Translations under genes and position numbers: made by a program
Source: Eopsaltria australis
Lineage: Eukaryota; Chordata; Aves; Passeriformes; Petroicidae
Reading direction: 5' to 3'
NCBI GenBank assembly: GCA_034509425.1
Contig: JAVTVJ010000994.1
Location: forward strand, 372,001 to 436,000
DNA length: 64,000 nucleotides
The notes under the pieces: generated by a model
What the model was told of the DNA's origin: nothing
Database searches by the model: none
Seen by the model: only the letters and a program-made list of their open reading frames with translations
Part shown: piece by piece, positions 24,020-62,100 of the stretch
Numbering within the stretch: the stretch's first letter is position 1
How the letters are laid out: each line of letters begins with the position of its first letter

Positions 24020-24560
24020 GGCGCTTTGCTCACGTGCCGTGTCTCTCCTGCCGCAGAGGCTGACCCCAGCTCAGAGAAGGGATTAACCTGCTCCTCGCTG
24101 CCAGCCCCCCAGCACCCCACTCAGCTGGGCTTGCTTACCTGTGGCCGTGACCCCGTTATGCACCCAGAGCTCCCCGGCGGGGCTGAGGGGATGGAAGTAC
24201 AAAGGGAAGAACGCACGGCTGGTGCCGGTCCCGGCGCCGGGGGGGTCGTAGGGGGGCGCTGTGTCACCTGCCCCCCGCCCTCAGGAGCCCCCGGGGCCCT
24301 CAGAGCCGCCCGGACCTCGGAGCTGCCCCTGTGCGAGCCCCGGCCCCAGCACGGCACAGCACCGCCCCTGGAGCCCCGCATGTCCCGGACACGGCTCAGG
24401 TAGGAGCCCCAGCCGGGGGGACCGGGAGGGGCCATCAGAGCCTCGGGTCCGCAGGGCACAGCGCAGCTGAGGGCGCTCCCTCACCCGCGGGGCCTGCCCG
24501 GCTCTGCCCTCCCTGAGCCTCCAGCCCCATCCCAGGTCCCTCCGAGCGCTGGAGGCTTTT
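24020..24560. other. GC- and CpG-rich patch of unknown role
   Basis: About 540 bases of high GC with many CpGs, in sharp contrast to the flanks, directly beyond the likely MME polyadenylation site. On the minus strand a segment open from about 24130 to 24275 reads protein-like (RAFFPLYFHPLSPAGELWVH) and ends at a consensus donor CACAG|GTAAGC (GT at about 24138), but I recognise no family. It could be an LTR U3, an orphan CpG island or a non-coding RNA promoter. Confidence 0.4.
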
Positions 24561-24809
24561 GTTTTGTTTTGTCCTTGCTCCGTGCGAAGCTGTGCGGAGT
24601 GTTGGTTTCTGTGTGAAATGTTGGTTTCTGTGTGAAAACAGAGGAGCACTGGGTTCCCCCTCTCTGTGAGAGGCTCAAAGCCAATCCTGGGAGTTGTGTG
24701 AGGGATTTGTTTGTTGTGGTCTGTGTTTTCTGAGCTGTGGGACAGACATTTATTTGCAGAGAATTCTTGTTCTGTGTTTTTGTAATTCCTATGAAGAACA
24801 CACATTGTA

Positions 24810-26076
24810 TTTGGCTCATAATTTCAGTTTATTATCAAAATGTCTTGATCAGATGACAAACTCAGAAAGCTAAAAGGACATAGGTTTTTAAATAGACCTA
24901 TTGTAGCAGTCATCTGAGGTATCTGGTACTTGGTTTGGAAATGTCTTTGCTTTGATAAACAAAGCAGTAAGTTCCTTTGCAATCCGCATGAGGATGTTTA
25001 ATACATATCATTGCAGATTTAAAGCCTTTTACCCTCCTACTTAAAGCTCCTTCAGACTCTTGCAATCAGCTGTGCAGCTTTCCTGATGTGAGGACTGACA
25101 TTGATCAGAACACATACAAGTTACGTGCAGGATCAGAGCCTAAGCACTGACAGAGCCAGCCTGGCAACTCCAACATGGGTGCCCTCCACTGGAGAACTCA
25201 GTTTTGTAGGCTTTATCTTACCATGCTTTACTCTGATTCCCCAGTTCTATGCAGCCACTGATAAAATATGTCAAGTCAAAGTGTAGCTCAAGATTTAAAT
25301 ATAAAAACTATGATTTATACATTACTAGAAAATTTTAAAAAGAGCAACTTTAGAGAAAGCAAGAAAAAGCTTAGAAAATGGTGAAAGGGTCTTTCATCAC
25401 AATCTTACAGATTATAGGTACAGAAATTAATAAATTATCTACGATTTAGTTGGGCTGAAAAGCTGTAAATTAACTGTTGTAAATAGGGACTTCAGGTAAT
25501 ACACGCCGGAGTAATTAGTGAGAAGTTACTTAAGTACAGCAGGTTTTGGACTCCTCTTGTATAAATGGTTTCAAGTAAAAATGAAAACATTTGGTAGAAC
25601 AGATTTCCCATAACAGCAGAGGGTACAAAGTCTGACACCGGGATATAAACTGTTGTCTCTCTGTCACGTTGTGATGGCTAAAATGTGTGTTACTGAATAT
25701 TCCCTTCCTCCCCCGATCAGAAATCTGCATTCACCGACCGGGGAGATATCATATGTTGTACTTTGCTGTTTTAAAATTAATCCAAAAAGCCACTGCCTGT
25801 GGGGGCAGGGTTGAAACTACAGGTGAGGTGTGGCTGTACACTGCCAGGTGAGTTGGATCCTACAGGGCGCCGGGGGGAGAAGCAGCCACAGCAGCCCAGT
25901 GCTGCTGTCCTTCAGTGCTGTGATGGATGACGATTCAGGGTTTGCATGTTTTCCAAGAATTCCAGCCGTGTCTCTAGCATATTCCCCTCAGTTTTCTTCC
26001 CTCCTCCCCTTCTCAAAATCAGCTTGAAAGGTCTCTTTGCCTGGAAAACTCCTTGAGATGTGAGGTTTGCAGTCCG
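24810..26076 (-). other. MME: MME 3' UTR (inferred extent)
   Basis: Sequence following the MME stop codon on the minus strand. The first good polyadenylation hexamer downstream is AATAAA at 24828-24833 (read as TTTATT on the plus strand), with another at 24749-24754. The use of either site is inferred. The interval is AT-rich and has no competing gene signal. Confidence 0.45.
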
Positions 26077-52155
<26,079 letters not shown>

Positions 52156-52336
52156 AACCCAGTGTCTGGAATGGAAAAGGGAATATTCACTGAGCACCTA
52201 CCGTGAGTCACAGGCTTGAAACTGGCTCCTCAACTGCCCAGTAACAAAGGTGTTTTCTAGGTGAGTTTTCCAATTATTTGCAATACTGCTGGGCTGTCAG
52301 TCAGGAAATGCAGTCCTGCCCTCTGCCAAGCCTGTG

Positions 52337-52363
52337 CACACACACACACACACACACACACAC
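52337..52363. repeat. (CA)13 microsatellite
   Basis: Thirteen and a half uninterrupted CA dinucleotides. Likely to vary in length between individuals. Confidence 0.95.
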
Positions 52364-54727
52364 GTACCATGCACTCCGTGTCATGGATAGAGAGCAGAAG
52401 AATGGAGTTCCTTCACATGGAGGAGCTTCCTTCACACTACACAGTAAAGGAAAGCCAGCAAACCAAAACCTATTTTTAAAATGTACCCATGAGGTTTAAT
52501 CTTGTGTGAAGGTACAGGAGTTCACAAGCAGTAAAAAGCAAGTCTCTTTGCTTGAATAAAAATTAACTTAACCTGCCAATTACTTATCTAATGCCAAAGG
52601 TCAAAATATGCCATTGTGCTTCGCTGTCACTTCCAAAATATTATGTAAGCAGTTCTTGACTACAGCTTTACAGCTGGCTCTAAAAATAGAAGAAAAATTA
52701 AGGCTCTGCTGCAAGCCTGTCAAACTCACACTGAAGACAGTGAGTCTTTGCAGTAATTTTTAAAGACCTGCGAGCAGGCCTGTCTTTGGGGGTTAGAGCA
52801 TTGGGAACAGGAGTCACGCAACGCTGGTGGCAGCGAGCTCAGCTCCCTCGTGCAGCTCTTGCAGCAGGTTTGGAGATCGTCTTTCTGTTGCTCTTCAGAG
52901 GTGACTGGGCCACCTTTGCAGTGCTGCTGGTGGGAGCTCTGTGCTCTCCCTTCACCTGCTCCTACTTATCCAGGGCCAGACTCTCCTCCACCGAGTGAGA
53001 TTCCAATCCCTACACGCGGAGCAATGCATTTCTCAGTATTTCACAATGAAAATCCCTCACAGCATTTCCTGGGGCTCTTTGCATCCACAAGCAGTACACA
53101 CCCTTTCCATTCAATGGGAAAGAATATGAGAATTTCACTGGGATAAATAATAGGAACACTACATTCACCAAACCCCTCACACGAAGGTCAACCCTCCTTA
53201 CACCCTTTCCCTCCCCCCCATAAGTCAGTGAGGGACCCTTCTCAGCTCTGCATCAGTCAAGTCTAAGACTTGGAACTTCATTATTTCAAACTGGCTTAGC
53301 TGTATTGCTGACTTGTGTTCATCCCAACTCAAACGCTCCTCAAACTGCTGCAATCTCTCAGCTCTCCAGTCTTTGCTTTTCCACTGGACCTCCCTTTTCT
53401 GCTTGATTAACATTCCTTAGTTTCCAATAATCTCTTCAGCCCTCTGATGTGCACCTGCCCCAGAATGTGGCTCCTTCGCTGCAAAAACAGGTCCCTAAAG
53501 TGTATGTTTATTAATAAACTAAAGATGTCAAATAACCTGGTATTACAGACGTAAGTAAAGAGAGATTTTATGTTCCATGGATTTACCAACACCTGTCTCA
53601 GTGGCTCACTGGACATTCTCACACTGTTCCTAAGCATAAACAAGAGGACATTTTTTCTGTGTGTCTCATCTGCCCTTCTGTCACTACTTCTGGGACATCA
53701 AGCTGCAGGAGGGGACTGGCAGTGCCAGAACTGCAGCTCTTTCACAGCTCAGGAGGCCGGAATCCTGAGGGCTGACCAGCTTTTGTCTTTGTGCACTGAC
53801 AGGGACCATCACAACTACTTTCATGTGCCTCATGAGCTTCTGTTTTTCTCTGAAGAACAGAATTTTTGGTCAAATGAGCCAGTGGTTTCTGAGGCACAGG
53901 ACTGAAATCCCACTGAACCGTGCAAAGGAGTGAGAAATCAGCCCTGCATTAACTATGAGCTAGAAGTTCATGGGTAATAAAAAAGCAAATTAACCATTAT
54001 CCCCTTCTCACTTCCAGTCATATTAAGCAGCAAAAAAAAAAGTTATTTATATGGACTAAATACTGCGGAGTCTCCAGAATCCTCTCAGTACTTGGAGCCT
54101 CATTGAAGCAATGATGCTTATCTCCTGACTCTAGTGGTGACTGAGCAGCAGGAAACACTGCACCTTTCATGTGCAAATATGTTCTTTGCAGTCATCTAAG
54201 TTTTTCTAAGCGAGCTAATCTTTCTGTTCCTGCAGAAGCTCTCCTCGTGTCTAAAGGCATCTGACTCATTTTTACTTATTTTAAAGAGTTGAGCCCATCT
54301 GCATTAACGACCACCAGGCAGAAGCTGCTTTATGTGCTACTGCAAGGACAGCGAAACTGCAGGAATAATGTAAGCAGATACAAGCCTCGGTATTGTGGTT
54401 TTCTTACACTTCTCCAGGTGGTTATGTGATCCCCTCTGTTCTGCCTACTGAAGCTTAGACAGCACAGAGAGCTGAAGATGTTTCGACTGATCCTGGTCTA
54501 GATGGCACAGAGAGTTATTTAAATGCATTGGCTTTTGGTTTTGGGATGGTTTTCTTAAAATCGGTTTGTGGCTTGCTTGGATCCCAGCGTCGCCTCTACA
54601 GAAATTGTAGCACGTCACGGAAATACTTTACTATTTTTTCATTAACTTGTGCAGCCTGTCCCGTGCCGGCCGGGCAGTGCAAGGGGCATCACTGGGCAGC
54701 CTTCGGGGTTTGCACCTCTTCTGCCGC

Positions 54728-55175
54728 ACGGAGCCGGGCACAGCCCCGGAGAGTGGCACAGCCCCGGAGCCGGGCACATCCCTGGAGAGCGGCACAGCCC
54801 CGGAGAGTGGCACAGCCCCGGAGCCGGGCACATCCCTGGAGAGCGGCACAGGGAGAGTGGCACAGCCCCGGAGCCGGGCACATCCCTGGAGAGTGGCACA
54901 TACAGCCAGCCCGGAGCCGGGTACAGGCCCGGAGAGTGGCACATCCCCAGAGAGTGGCCCAGCCCCGGAGCCGGGCACATCCCTGGAGAGTGGCACAGCC
55001 CCGGAGAGTGGCACAGCCCCGGAGAGTGGCACAGCCCCGGAGCCGGGCACATCCCTGGAGAGTGGCACAACCCCGGAGAGTGGCACAGCCCCAGAGTGGG
55101 ACAGCCCCGGAGAGTGGTACAGCCCCGGAGTGGCACATCCACAGAGCCGGGCACAACCCCGGAGATCGGCACAGC
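54728..55175. repeat. 18-bp GC-rich minisatellite in MME 5' intron
   Basis: About 24 units of 18 bp in three flavours: cacagccccggagagtgg, cacagccccggagccggg and cacatccctggagagtgg. They are arranged in shuffled higher-order blocks. All frames on both strands stay open, producing spurious ORFs of 200 to 420 codons. Confidence 0.95.
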
Positions 55176-55342
55176 CTCCCTGTCCCCCGAGGGTGGCTCG
55201 GGGCGCTGCTTTCGGGGTGCGACTCCCGGCCGAGCCCGGCCCGCGGCCTCCCCGAGGGTGAGCTGGCCCCAGATCCAACGTCTCGGCTTAGGGAGCCCCG
55301 CTCCTGCCTGGCAGCCCCCTGCTTGGGGAACCGCGCGGGGCG

Positions 55343-55370
55343 CCGTCCGTCCGTCCGTCCGTCCGTCCGT
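55343..55370. repeat. (CCGT)7 microsatellite
   Basis: Seven perfect CCGT tetramers, 36 bases inside the intron from the putative MME exon 1 donor. Confidence 0.95.
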
Positions 55371-55405
55371 CCCGCCCCGCTCCCGCAGCCCCGTCCCGCA
55401 CTCAC

Positions 55406-55600
55406 CCGCTGGCGCTCGCAGGGGTCCGGCTGCGGGGCCACCTCGCACATCCCCGGGCGGCGCCGGGCGGAGGCGGCGGAGGCGTCCGGAGCCGGCGGGT
55501 CCGCGCCCGCGGGGCCCGGGGGGAGGCGGCGCAGGCTGGGGCTTGGGCTCGGGCTTGGGCTTGGGCTCGGGCTCGGGCTCAGGCTCAGGCTCGGGCTCAG
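55406..55600 (-). other. MME: Putative MME untranslated first exon (5' end unknown)
   Basis: On the minus strand the GC-rich sequence ends at a strong donor (GCCAGCGG|GTGAGTGCGG), which would splice to the acceptor at 52166. An ATG lies 45 bases before the donor (55448-55450) and opens a frame that would run out of frame across the MME start. The 5' limit is nominal. Confidence 0.4.
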
Positions 55601-55604
55601 GCTG
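55539..55604. repeat. Hexanucleotide repeat GGGCTC/GAGCCC, 11 units
   Basis: Eleven consecutive hexamers of GGGCTY or AGGCTC. It lies within or just before the putative MME first exon, so it may be transcribed as GAGCCC units in the 5' UTR. Confidence 0.9.
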
Positions 55605-56040
55605 GCGGGGCTGTGCCGGGCGGCCGCCGGCCAGACTCAGCGCCCGCGGGCAGCGGCGGGGCCGCGGGGCGCCCGCATCGCCAGGACATCAGAGCCCGGC
55701 GCGCTCCCCGCCGCCCGCGCCCGCCGCTCGCCGCCGCCGATCAAAGGAGCCCTTGTCCGCCGGCCGCCGGACGAGCAGTTCTCCCGCTGACCTGAAGGCT
55801 TCTTCCTCTTCGCGATCATAAAAATGGGATGGGGCAGGAAACAAACAAACAAGCCCCCCCGCCCCGGCGAAGCGCGCCGTGCACCTCGCCAAGCCTCCCC
55901 CGGCGCCGGGGCAGCGGCGGGGGCAGGAGCGGCGGCGCGGGGCCGGGCGGGGCTGAGGAGCGCCGTGTCCGATGGAGCGGCCCCTGCACCTGCCCGCCCG
56001 CGCCGGCTGCTTAATCCTCCCCGGGCGGCTCAGGAGAAAG

Positions 56041-57450
56041 AGGGAGAGGATGCACGGGGAAGGTTAGCGGCTTCATGTCTTCCGCTCCGTGCGTGCTTCC
56101 ATGCACACTCATCGCCTTTGTCAAATTAATGCAGTCACATACGCTCTGCAGGATCTTACATCCTCATTCACCGAGTGATTTCTCCTCGGGAGGGAGATAG
56201 CTGTGACTTCTTGCACGGAGAGGCAGCTCTGAACTCTGTCAAAAGATTTCTCAGCCAACTGAGTATCAAAAGATACCTGTTTCATTCTTACAAAGTTTCG
56301 TTTTAATTGTTTCATTTTTACTCAGAGACTGACAAACATCAACAGCAGCAATATGAGTTGCCGTCATTCTTCTCACTCAAACCAGACACCACACTGCTTT
56401 CTGCTGCGTTCTTTTAGGGGTTTATTATCTCTGAGCAGACATGGCAGGAATTTCTGAAATCTTTTATTACCGGCTACACACACCAAAATGTCTGCGGCTT
56501 GAGAGGGGTAATTTCCTCCTACCAAGAAAGGTGGAAACTGAATCCCCACTTCTGTATGGAACTGCCCAAAGAGTGATCCGCAGGGCAGATGCAATGGAGA
56601 GGGGAAGATGAGCATTAGCTGTATAAATGAAACACTTTTGCAAAATAAACCTCTGAAGAAGGAGGTTTTATTCACCAAAAAAAGCAATAGAAGTGTCAAA
56701 AATGAGCAAGAAAAAAATTTCAAAAAGTCTAGAGAACAGAAATAATGCATTTTCTTACAGAGAGGAGTGAGAGAAATGCTGGTTCTATCCTCTCCAGGAT
56801 CAGTGTTCAAATTATTAGAAATATCTCACTCTCATCCTTTCCTGCAGTAATTCTTACAATTTCCGTCCGATTCCTGGGACAAGCATGTGCTTCTGCAGGT
56901 CTCTGCTATCATTACCTGATGCCTTAAACAATAGCAAATTTCACCCAGTGATGTGAGAATAGAGGAGGCATTAAAAATACATGTGATTTTGTAACCAGGT
57001 GCCTATTGCACAGCCTTCACTGCAACAAAGCTTGGGAAGCACAGGGTGATGTTCCAACAGACCGAACTAAAATGGCAAAAAAATGACTTGTTTCAAAATT
57101 TTTAGGTGAACAAAAAAAAGTAGAACTGCTTAATTCACCACAAAGAGAGAGAAAAGGAAGAAACTTGTCTGGCAATCTGAAAATAGCCCAAAGAGGAGTG
57201 ACGTACCTGACCGGCAGTGAGACAGTTTTCACTCTTGCAGAACCTCGTGCTTGGAAAGAGTGAGCAGAAGTTGGTGACACAGGCTGTGAGAGGTGTGATC
57301 TGTGAGTCAAGCACTGAGGCTCCCGTTTGGGCCTTTCTTGGGGAAAACTTCCAGCAAGTCAACAGTGTGATCTGCTTCCTAGGAATAATTTTATCAATGC
57401 TGAGGGCAACCGGAGAAGCGAGGTTTGCAGTGGGAGATAATAGCGAGTTG
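56041..57450. other. Intergenic upstream of MME
   Basis: No exon, RNA gene or named repeat recognised on either strand. Confidence 0.5.
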
Positions 57451-57735
57451 GGGTCTCTTCTTCCAGATAACAAGAGATAGAATAAGAGGAAATGGCCTCA
57501 AGTTCTGCCAGGAGAGGTTTAGTTTGGATATTAGAGAGAATTTCTTCCCAAAACTGGTTGTCCAGCCCTGGCACAGCTGCCCAGGGCAGTGGTGGAGTCC
57601 CCATCCCTGGAGGGATTTAAAAGCTGTGTGGATGTGGCACCTGGGGACATGGTCAGAGGTGGCCTTGGCAGTGCTGGGGGAACAGTTGGACTCGATGGTC
57701 TTAGAGGGCTTTTCCAACCCTATCATTTTAGGGAT
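57451..57735 (+). mobile_element. CR1 LINE 3' end (about 285 bp)
   Basis: The best-preserved CR1 in the window. It has 'gggtctcttcttccagataa', 'ggaaatggcctcaagttctg', 'ttcttcccaaaactggttgt', 'tggtggagtccccatccctg', 'ttggactcgatggtcttaga' and 'gggcttttccaaccctatca'. 5'-truncated, as usual. Several frames remain open through it but encode nothing. Confidence 0.95.
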
Positions 57736-59104
57736 GACAGACCTATAGCTTCATTCTGCTAATGGACATGCCCTACAGATTCCTGAGAGCAAACCCCCAA
57801 TGCCAGGAAGAACCAAGGAGCAGGTGACCCTTATATCGATTCCTGTTAAACACTATTTGCTTCCCTCTTACTCACCTTTCCCGGGTAGGAAACAGATAAG
57901 AAACAAAAAGGCAAACCAACAACAGAAAGTTCACCTCACAATTGAAAGAAACAATGGAACCCTGCATTTAGAGATAAGAGTAAATAGTTTGTCTTTAGCG
58001 CTTGCTGAGGAGTGCTGCTCCAGTGATCCTACTGCCTGCAGGGAGAAGGAACAGGAGGAAGAGTCTGCAACTTCATCCTTTAGGGACAAGTTTGGAGGGC
58101 TCTGGCACTGCTGCTCACAGACTTCTCTGAACTTCTGATGGACAACCACCAAATTGAAACAAATACATGGTAAATTTATAGAACCAATTAACACTCTACA
58201 TACCGTTTAGAGTCAGAAAATGAGAAAAGGGGAGTTAATATAGAAGACCACGCTGCTGTTAAATCCATGTCCTTGAAAAACAAAGATTTCTGCTCACTGC
58301 TAATTTGAGAGGAGATACCAATACTTAGCAGTACAATCCCATAAAAATCTGGCTAGGGAAGGAAGCTGCTCCAAAATCTGTGCTCACAAGTAGTTCAGAA
58401 CAACATACAAAAATGGATTCACTGTCCAGCCTTCAGAAAAACAAGCTGAATCCCAACAGCTCAGCTGGGATTCCTCACAGAGTGAAGAAAAGTCACTGAC
58501 CCATTCAGTATTGGGTTCTCCTGTTAGTCCAAACGACCACAGCAAGACCTCATTTCCAATATGACCTCTGGGTGGCATTTGGGACACTAGGACTCATTTA
58601 CACCATTGTGAAACAACATTATTCATACTTGTATTTATTTCCTTTTGGAAAAGCTCACTTCTCAAAGCAGCACAGCCAGGGTTCAAGGAGCAAACAACGT
58701 GGGTGCTGCCTGTGAGAGTTTGGCCACCCTCTCAACCCTGTCATGTTCTCTGCTAGAGGAGAGGAAAATGGGGAACCTCCTGCCTTCCCTCCTTAGCCCC
58801 GTGCATGCTCAGTGCAGTTGGACTGCGAGAATTTAGGTGGTTAAGTCTTACCACACTCCTCATTTGGGTCTGGTTTTGTTTCTCAGTAGGTTTGTAATGA
58901 ATCCAAGCCTGGGTAATTTCTCATTCAGGAAAGCAAACAGTGTAGGTCTCAAAATATTTGTTTCAGTGCCTAAATTATTCAGGTCTAATTGTATTGTATT
59001 ACAAAGCTTTGTCTTTGTTAGTCGACAGGCTTTGCAGTGCAGCTGATTTGCAGGTGTTTGCAAGCCTGATAAAACACTTGGCTGAAAAGGCTGAAAAGCT
59101 GTCC
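57736..59104. other. Intergenic, nothing recognised
   Basis: No gene or repeat that I can name, apart from the poly(T) that follows. Confidence 0.45.
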
Positions 59105-59148
<44 letters not shown>

Positions 59149-59157
59149 CTTTTTTTT
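59105..59157. repeat. Poly(T) tract of about 53 bases
   Basis: Almost pure T with two single C interruptions. It could be the reverse-complement tail of a minus-strand retrocopy, but the sequence to its right (59158 onward) is not one I recognise. Its length is probably unreliable in assembly. Confidence 0.85.
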
Positions 59158-62100
59158 GTTGTGGCTGTTTTTGAGCTAGCCTAAGAGCCACACACATTGC
59201 TGCAGTCAGCTCTGGCCAACAGGCTCTTCGGGGTCCTGAATCCCTGCAGCCGTACCAGGAACTATCGTGTTAAATGCTACTGGGACAATAGTGGGTGGTT
59301 TTGTGGAAGAAGCAGGTAAAAACTGCATGTGTCATATGCAGACGGTGTGGAAACTGATAATGGTGTAAACACAGAAGAAAAAGAGAGAGAATTGAGATCC
59401 ATTAACCACAGGTTTCCTGTGCAGTGCTAATAGAGTTGTGAAGGCTTAGTCACACTTTTTTGGTTAACTTTAAAACCACAGGTTTGGGGAAAAAAGAGCA
59501 CACAAGCACAGAGAGGCCTTTACTCCAACAAAAACTGGAGCAGGAACTGCTAGGAACATGCAAAACCCTGCTGTGTTTGCAAGCAGCTCTCTGCCCTGGG
59601 GCCCCATGGCACTGAGGAGCCACCACAGAGCTTCCAAAGCACGGGGAATCCAACACAACTGGGATTCCAAAACCCTGGGGCCCCGTGCACTGGGGCACCT
59701 GAGGTGGGGGATGAGGGGCTGCAAGGGGGCTGGACCCCCACAGCCTCACAGGGGATGCTGCACCTCGCAGTGCTTGTGTATGGGTATGCCCTGGCAGGGA
59801 CAGGTAGTGCCGAGGGGCAGGGGCCTGCAGCTTATCCCACCACAGCAGGAGACAGGAACCCTCTGAAGGACAGCCTGCAGTGTGTTCTTTTCTCAGCAGG
59901 CTTGAGCAATGTCCAGCCTGGTACAGCCACTGATCAGGTTATCCCTGCCAAGGGCTGTGACTGTTTTCAGTGTCATGGTTTGTTACAACAGTGAGCCCCT
60001 GATGGACTGCAAGGCTGATAAACACACTCAGCACCACAGGCTGTGTCTGCTGGAGTCTGAAGTACAGTTACGGTCAAGAAGATTGTTAAGGCTGGGAGGT
60101 ATTCAAAAGAGAGGGAAGAAATGTTTAAATTTGGGATGAAAGATTAAAATTTTCATTAGTAATGTCTAGGCCACTGGAAAACAATCAGCCAGAACTTGAC
60201 AAAGCAGTGTGTAGTGACACCTTGCCTGGCCTAGTGGCAAATAGGTCCCATTTTTCTGTTCTTTCTCACTGCTGGCATCCTGGATCAGAGTTTCTTTTCA
60301 CCACTCAAATGACATAAGCAAATAGTCAGCAAGAAAAATAGGTTGTGTTTCAATGTCACAGATTAGCTGGCTCCACAGCCCTGCACATGAGATCATTTGA
60401 ACCAAGTCCGTGCCTTAGATGTCTCTTTCTGGTCTTTTTTAAATCCCAAATGACAAAGTACAAGGCTTGTAGGATACAAGTACAGTATGGAAAATGGGGA
60501 GGAAAAAGTGCTGACTCTGGACACTGGGAGAATTGTCCTGATCCAAGCCATCCTTCTTAGGCTACACTGAGGTAGTAGATCTGGGAGGGGAAACCAATAG
60601 GTTTCCCTAATGGTTTACATTAGATTTTCTATCTTAAAATATGGCAGGACAAATGTCCTGGATGTGTGAATGTGAAAATAGGAAAACAAATCTCTGTTGT
60701 TTCTCTCAGTGAGAACTTGTCTTGCCTTCCCTTGGGCCTGTGTCAGAGCTCCTGGAAACTCATGGCTGTGCCCTGGGAAAAGACCCCCTCGGGTAGGTGC
60801 TGGTGCTTGATGTGTTCACCTGCACATGCGTGAGCATTCTTACAGCTAAGCTCATGTATTAAAGCAAATACCTGCTCTGCATTCTGCTTCTAAGGCATGA
60901 GCACACCTGTGCCAGGTGCAGCTCCACAGGGACCCCTGCTCCCTGCCAAGCCACAGAGAGCTGCTCCCTTAGCAGAAAAGTGCCCTGGCATCGCCAGCTC
61001 AGCAGCTTCATGCCCCTTGCCCTGGCTGGGCAGCCCTCACACGATGCCAGCTGTGGTCTTTTCCCCTGCAGCTGAAAGTCTTCCCCTTTCCAGAAGTTTT
61101 TTTTCCCTCCCTGTTTAGGCTTTTTCCACTGCTGTTCACTTGCCTCATGATTTCAGTTTGCCTATTCCCTGATCCTGCTTTTGCCTCTCCTGTTGGCTCT
61201 GTCTCCTTTTGCCTGTCTCTGTTTCTCTGAAGCTTTTACTGTGAGAAGGATCAAATAATTGCAGGGTTAAAGCAGACCCTTGAACTCACAGTGTTTAATG
61301 GGTTTGTAATTAGGCCATGTATCCCTGTGAGAATGAGCAGTCTGGGAATTTGCCAGGATTTACAGGGGGATTTAGTAGCCTACTAAGAGTTTCCAGACCT
61401 ATTACATTCCTTAAGAAGTTTTAAAGACACCACTGATTTTGGCAGGGAACTAGGAGCTAGGATGTCTCTAAATACATATAGAATTGAGGGGTGAGAAGTA
61501 GAAAACTACTTATTTTGTAAAGAACAAGGAAAAGTTTCAAAGATTTTATAATTTGAAGTGCGGAAATAGATGTTCAACATTATCTTGGTAACACATGCCT
61601 GGCTTAGAGCGTATGATGTGAGCTTTCTCTGAGAATTTATATTTACATATTTGATAAGACATGAATAGTAAAACACGCATTAACCAGGCTCTGTGTATGC
61701 ATTGTACTGTAGGTATATGTGACTGCTGCTGCTTTCTGATTTTGGAATGTGTTTTAAAAAATGATGAAGTCTTTGCTTCCTCCATCCTACCTGTTTGCCA
61801 TTTATAAGGTTCTGTGGCATCACATTTTCTGTGTGTTTTGGGGAGAACAGTGTTTGTTAAATGCCAGGTGATTTTTTTATGAAGTCCTGGTTTATTTTTT
61901 ACTCATAACTGAGACAAGCACAAACTTCTGTTGTTGTTAATTTCCAGAGAGGAAGGGAAAATTGCATCCAAACTAAAAATAGCTTCCTCCCCCTGCCCCA
62001 TGTCTCGGTGCTTTGAGCTTGGGCTGAGTGGAGGATAAGAAAAGGTAGAAAACAACTGGGCAGTTTTCTCACAGTAGCACAAAATTGCTGGTTTGCCTTC

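Larger units (their letters stand above)
52166..55405 (-). other. MME: MME 5' intron between first exon and start exon
   Basis: Runs from the putative first-exon donor (GT at 55404-55405) to the acceptor at 52166-52167. It contains a (CA)13 run, an 18-bp minisatellite and a CCGT microsatellite. An alternative untranslated exon of the kind known in mammals may lie within, but I could not identify one. Confidence 0.55.
55180..56040 (-). promoter_or_regulatory. MME: CpG island, probable MME promoter
   Basis: About 860 bases of very high GC and CpG density with several GC-box-like GGGCGG/CCCGCC words and no clear TATA box. It starts 3 kb upstream of the MME start exon and contains a consensus minus-strand donor (CAGCGG|GTGAGT, exon end 55406), so I place the MME first exon and transcription start here. 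The exact start site cannot be read from sequence. Confidence 0.7.

Noticed and set aside
24026..24403. 125-codon plus-strand frame in the GC-rich patch
   Set aside because: Open only because of GC richness. It is proline/glycine/arginine-rich with no family resemblance.
53225..53413. Minus-strand 62-codon charged frame in the MME 5' intron
   Set aside because: It looks coiled-coil-like by composition, but has no splice sites placing it in MME and no recognised homology. Likely chance.
54528..55790. A 420-codon plus-strand open frame (and frames of 390, 268, 253 and 215 codons overlapping it)
   Set aside because: They run through the 18-bp minisatellite and the CpG island. GC-rich tandem units lacking stops keep all frames open. 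There is no family resemblance, and the region is better explained as the MME promoter and 5' intron.
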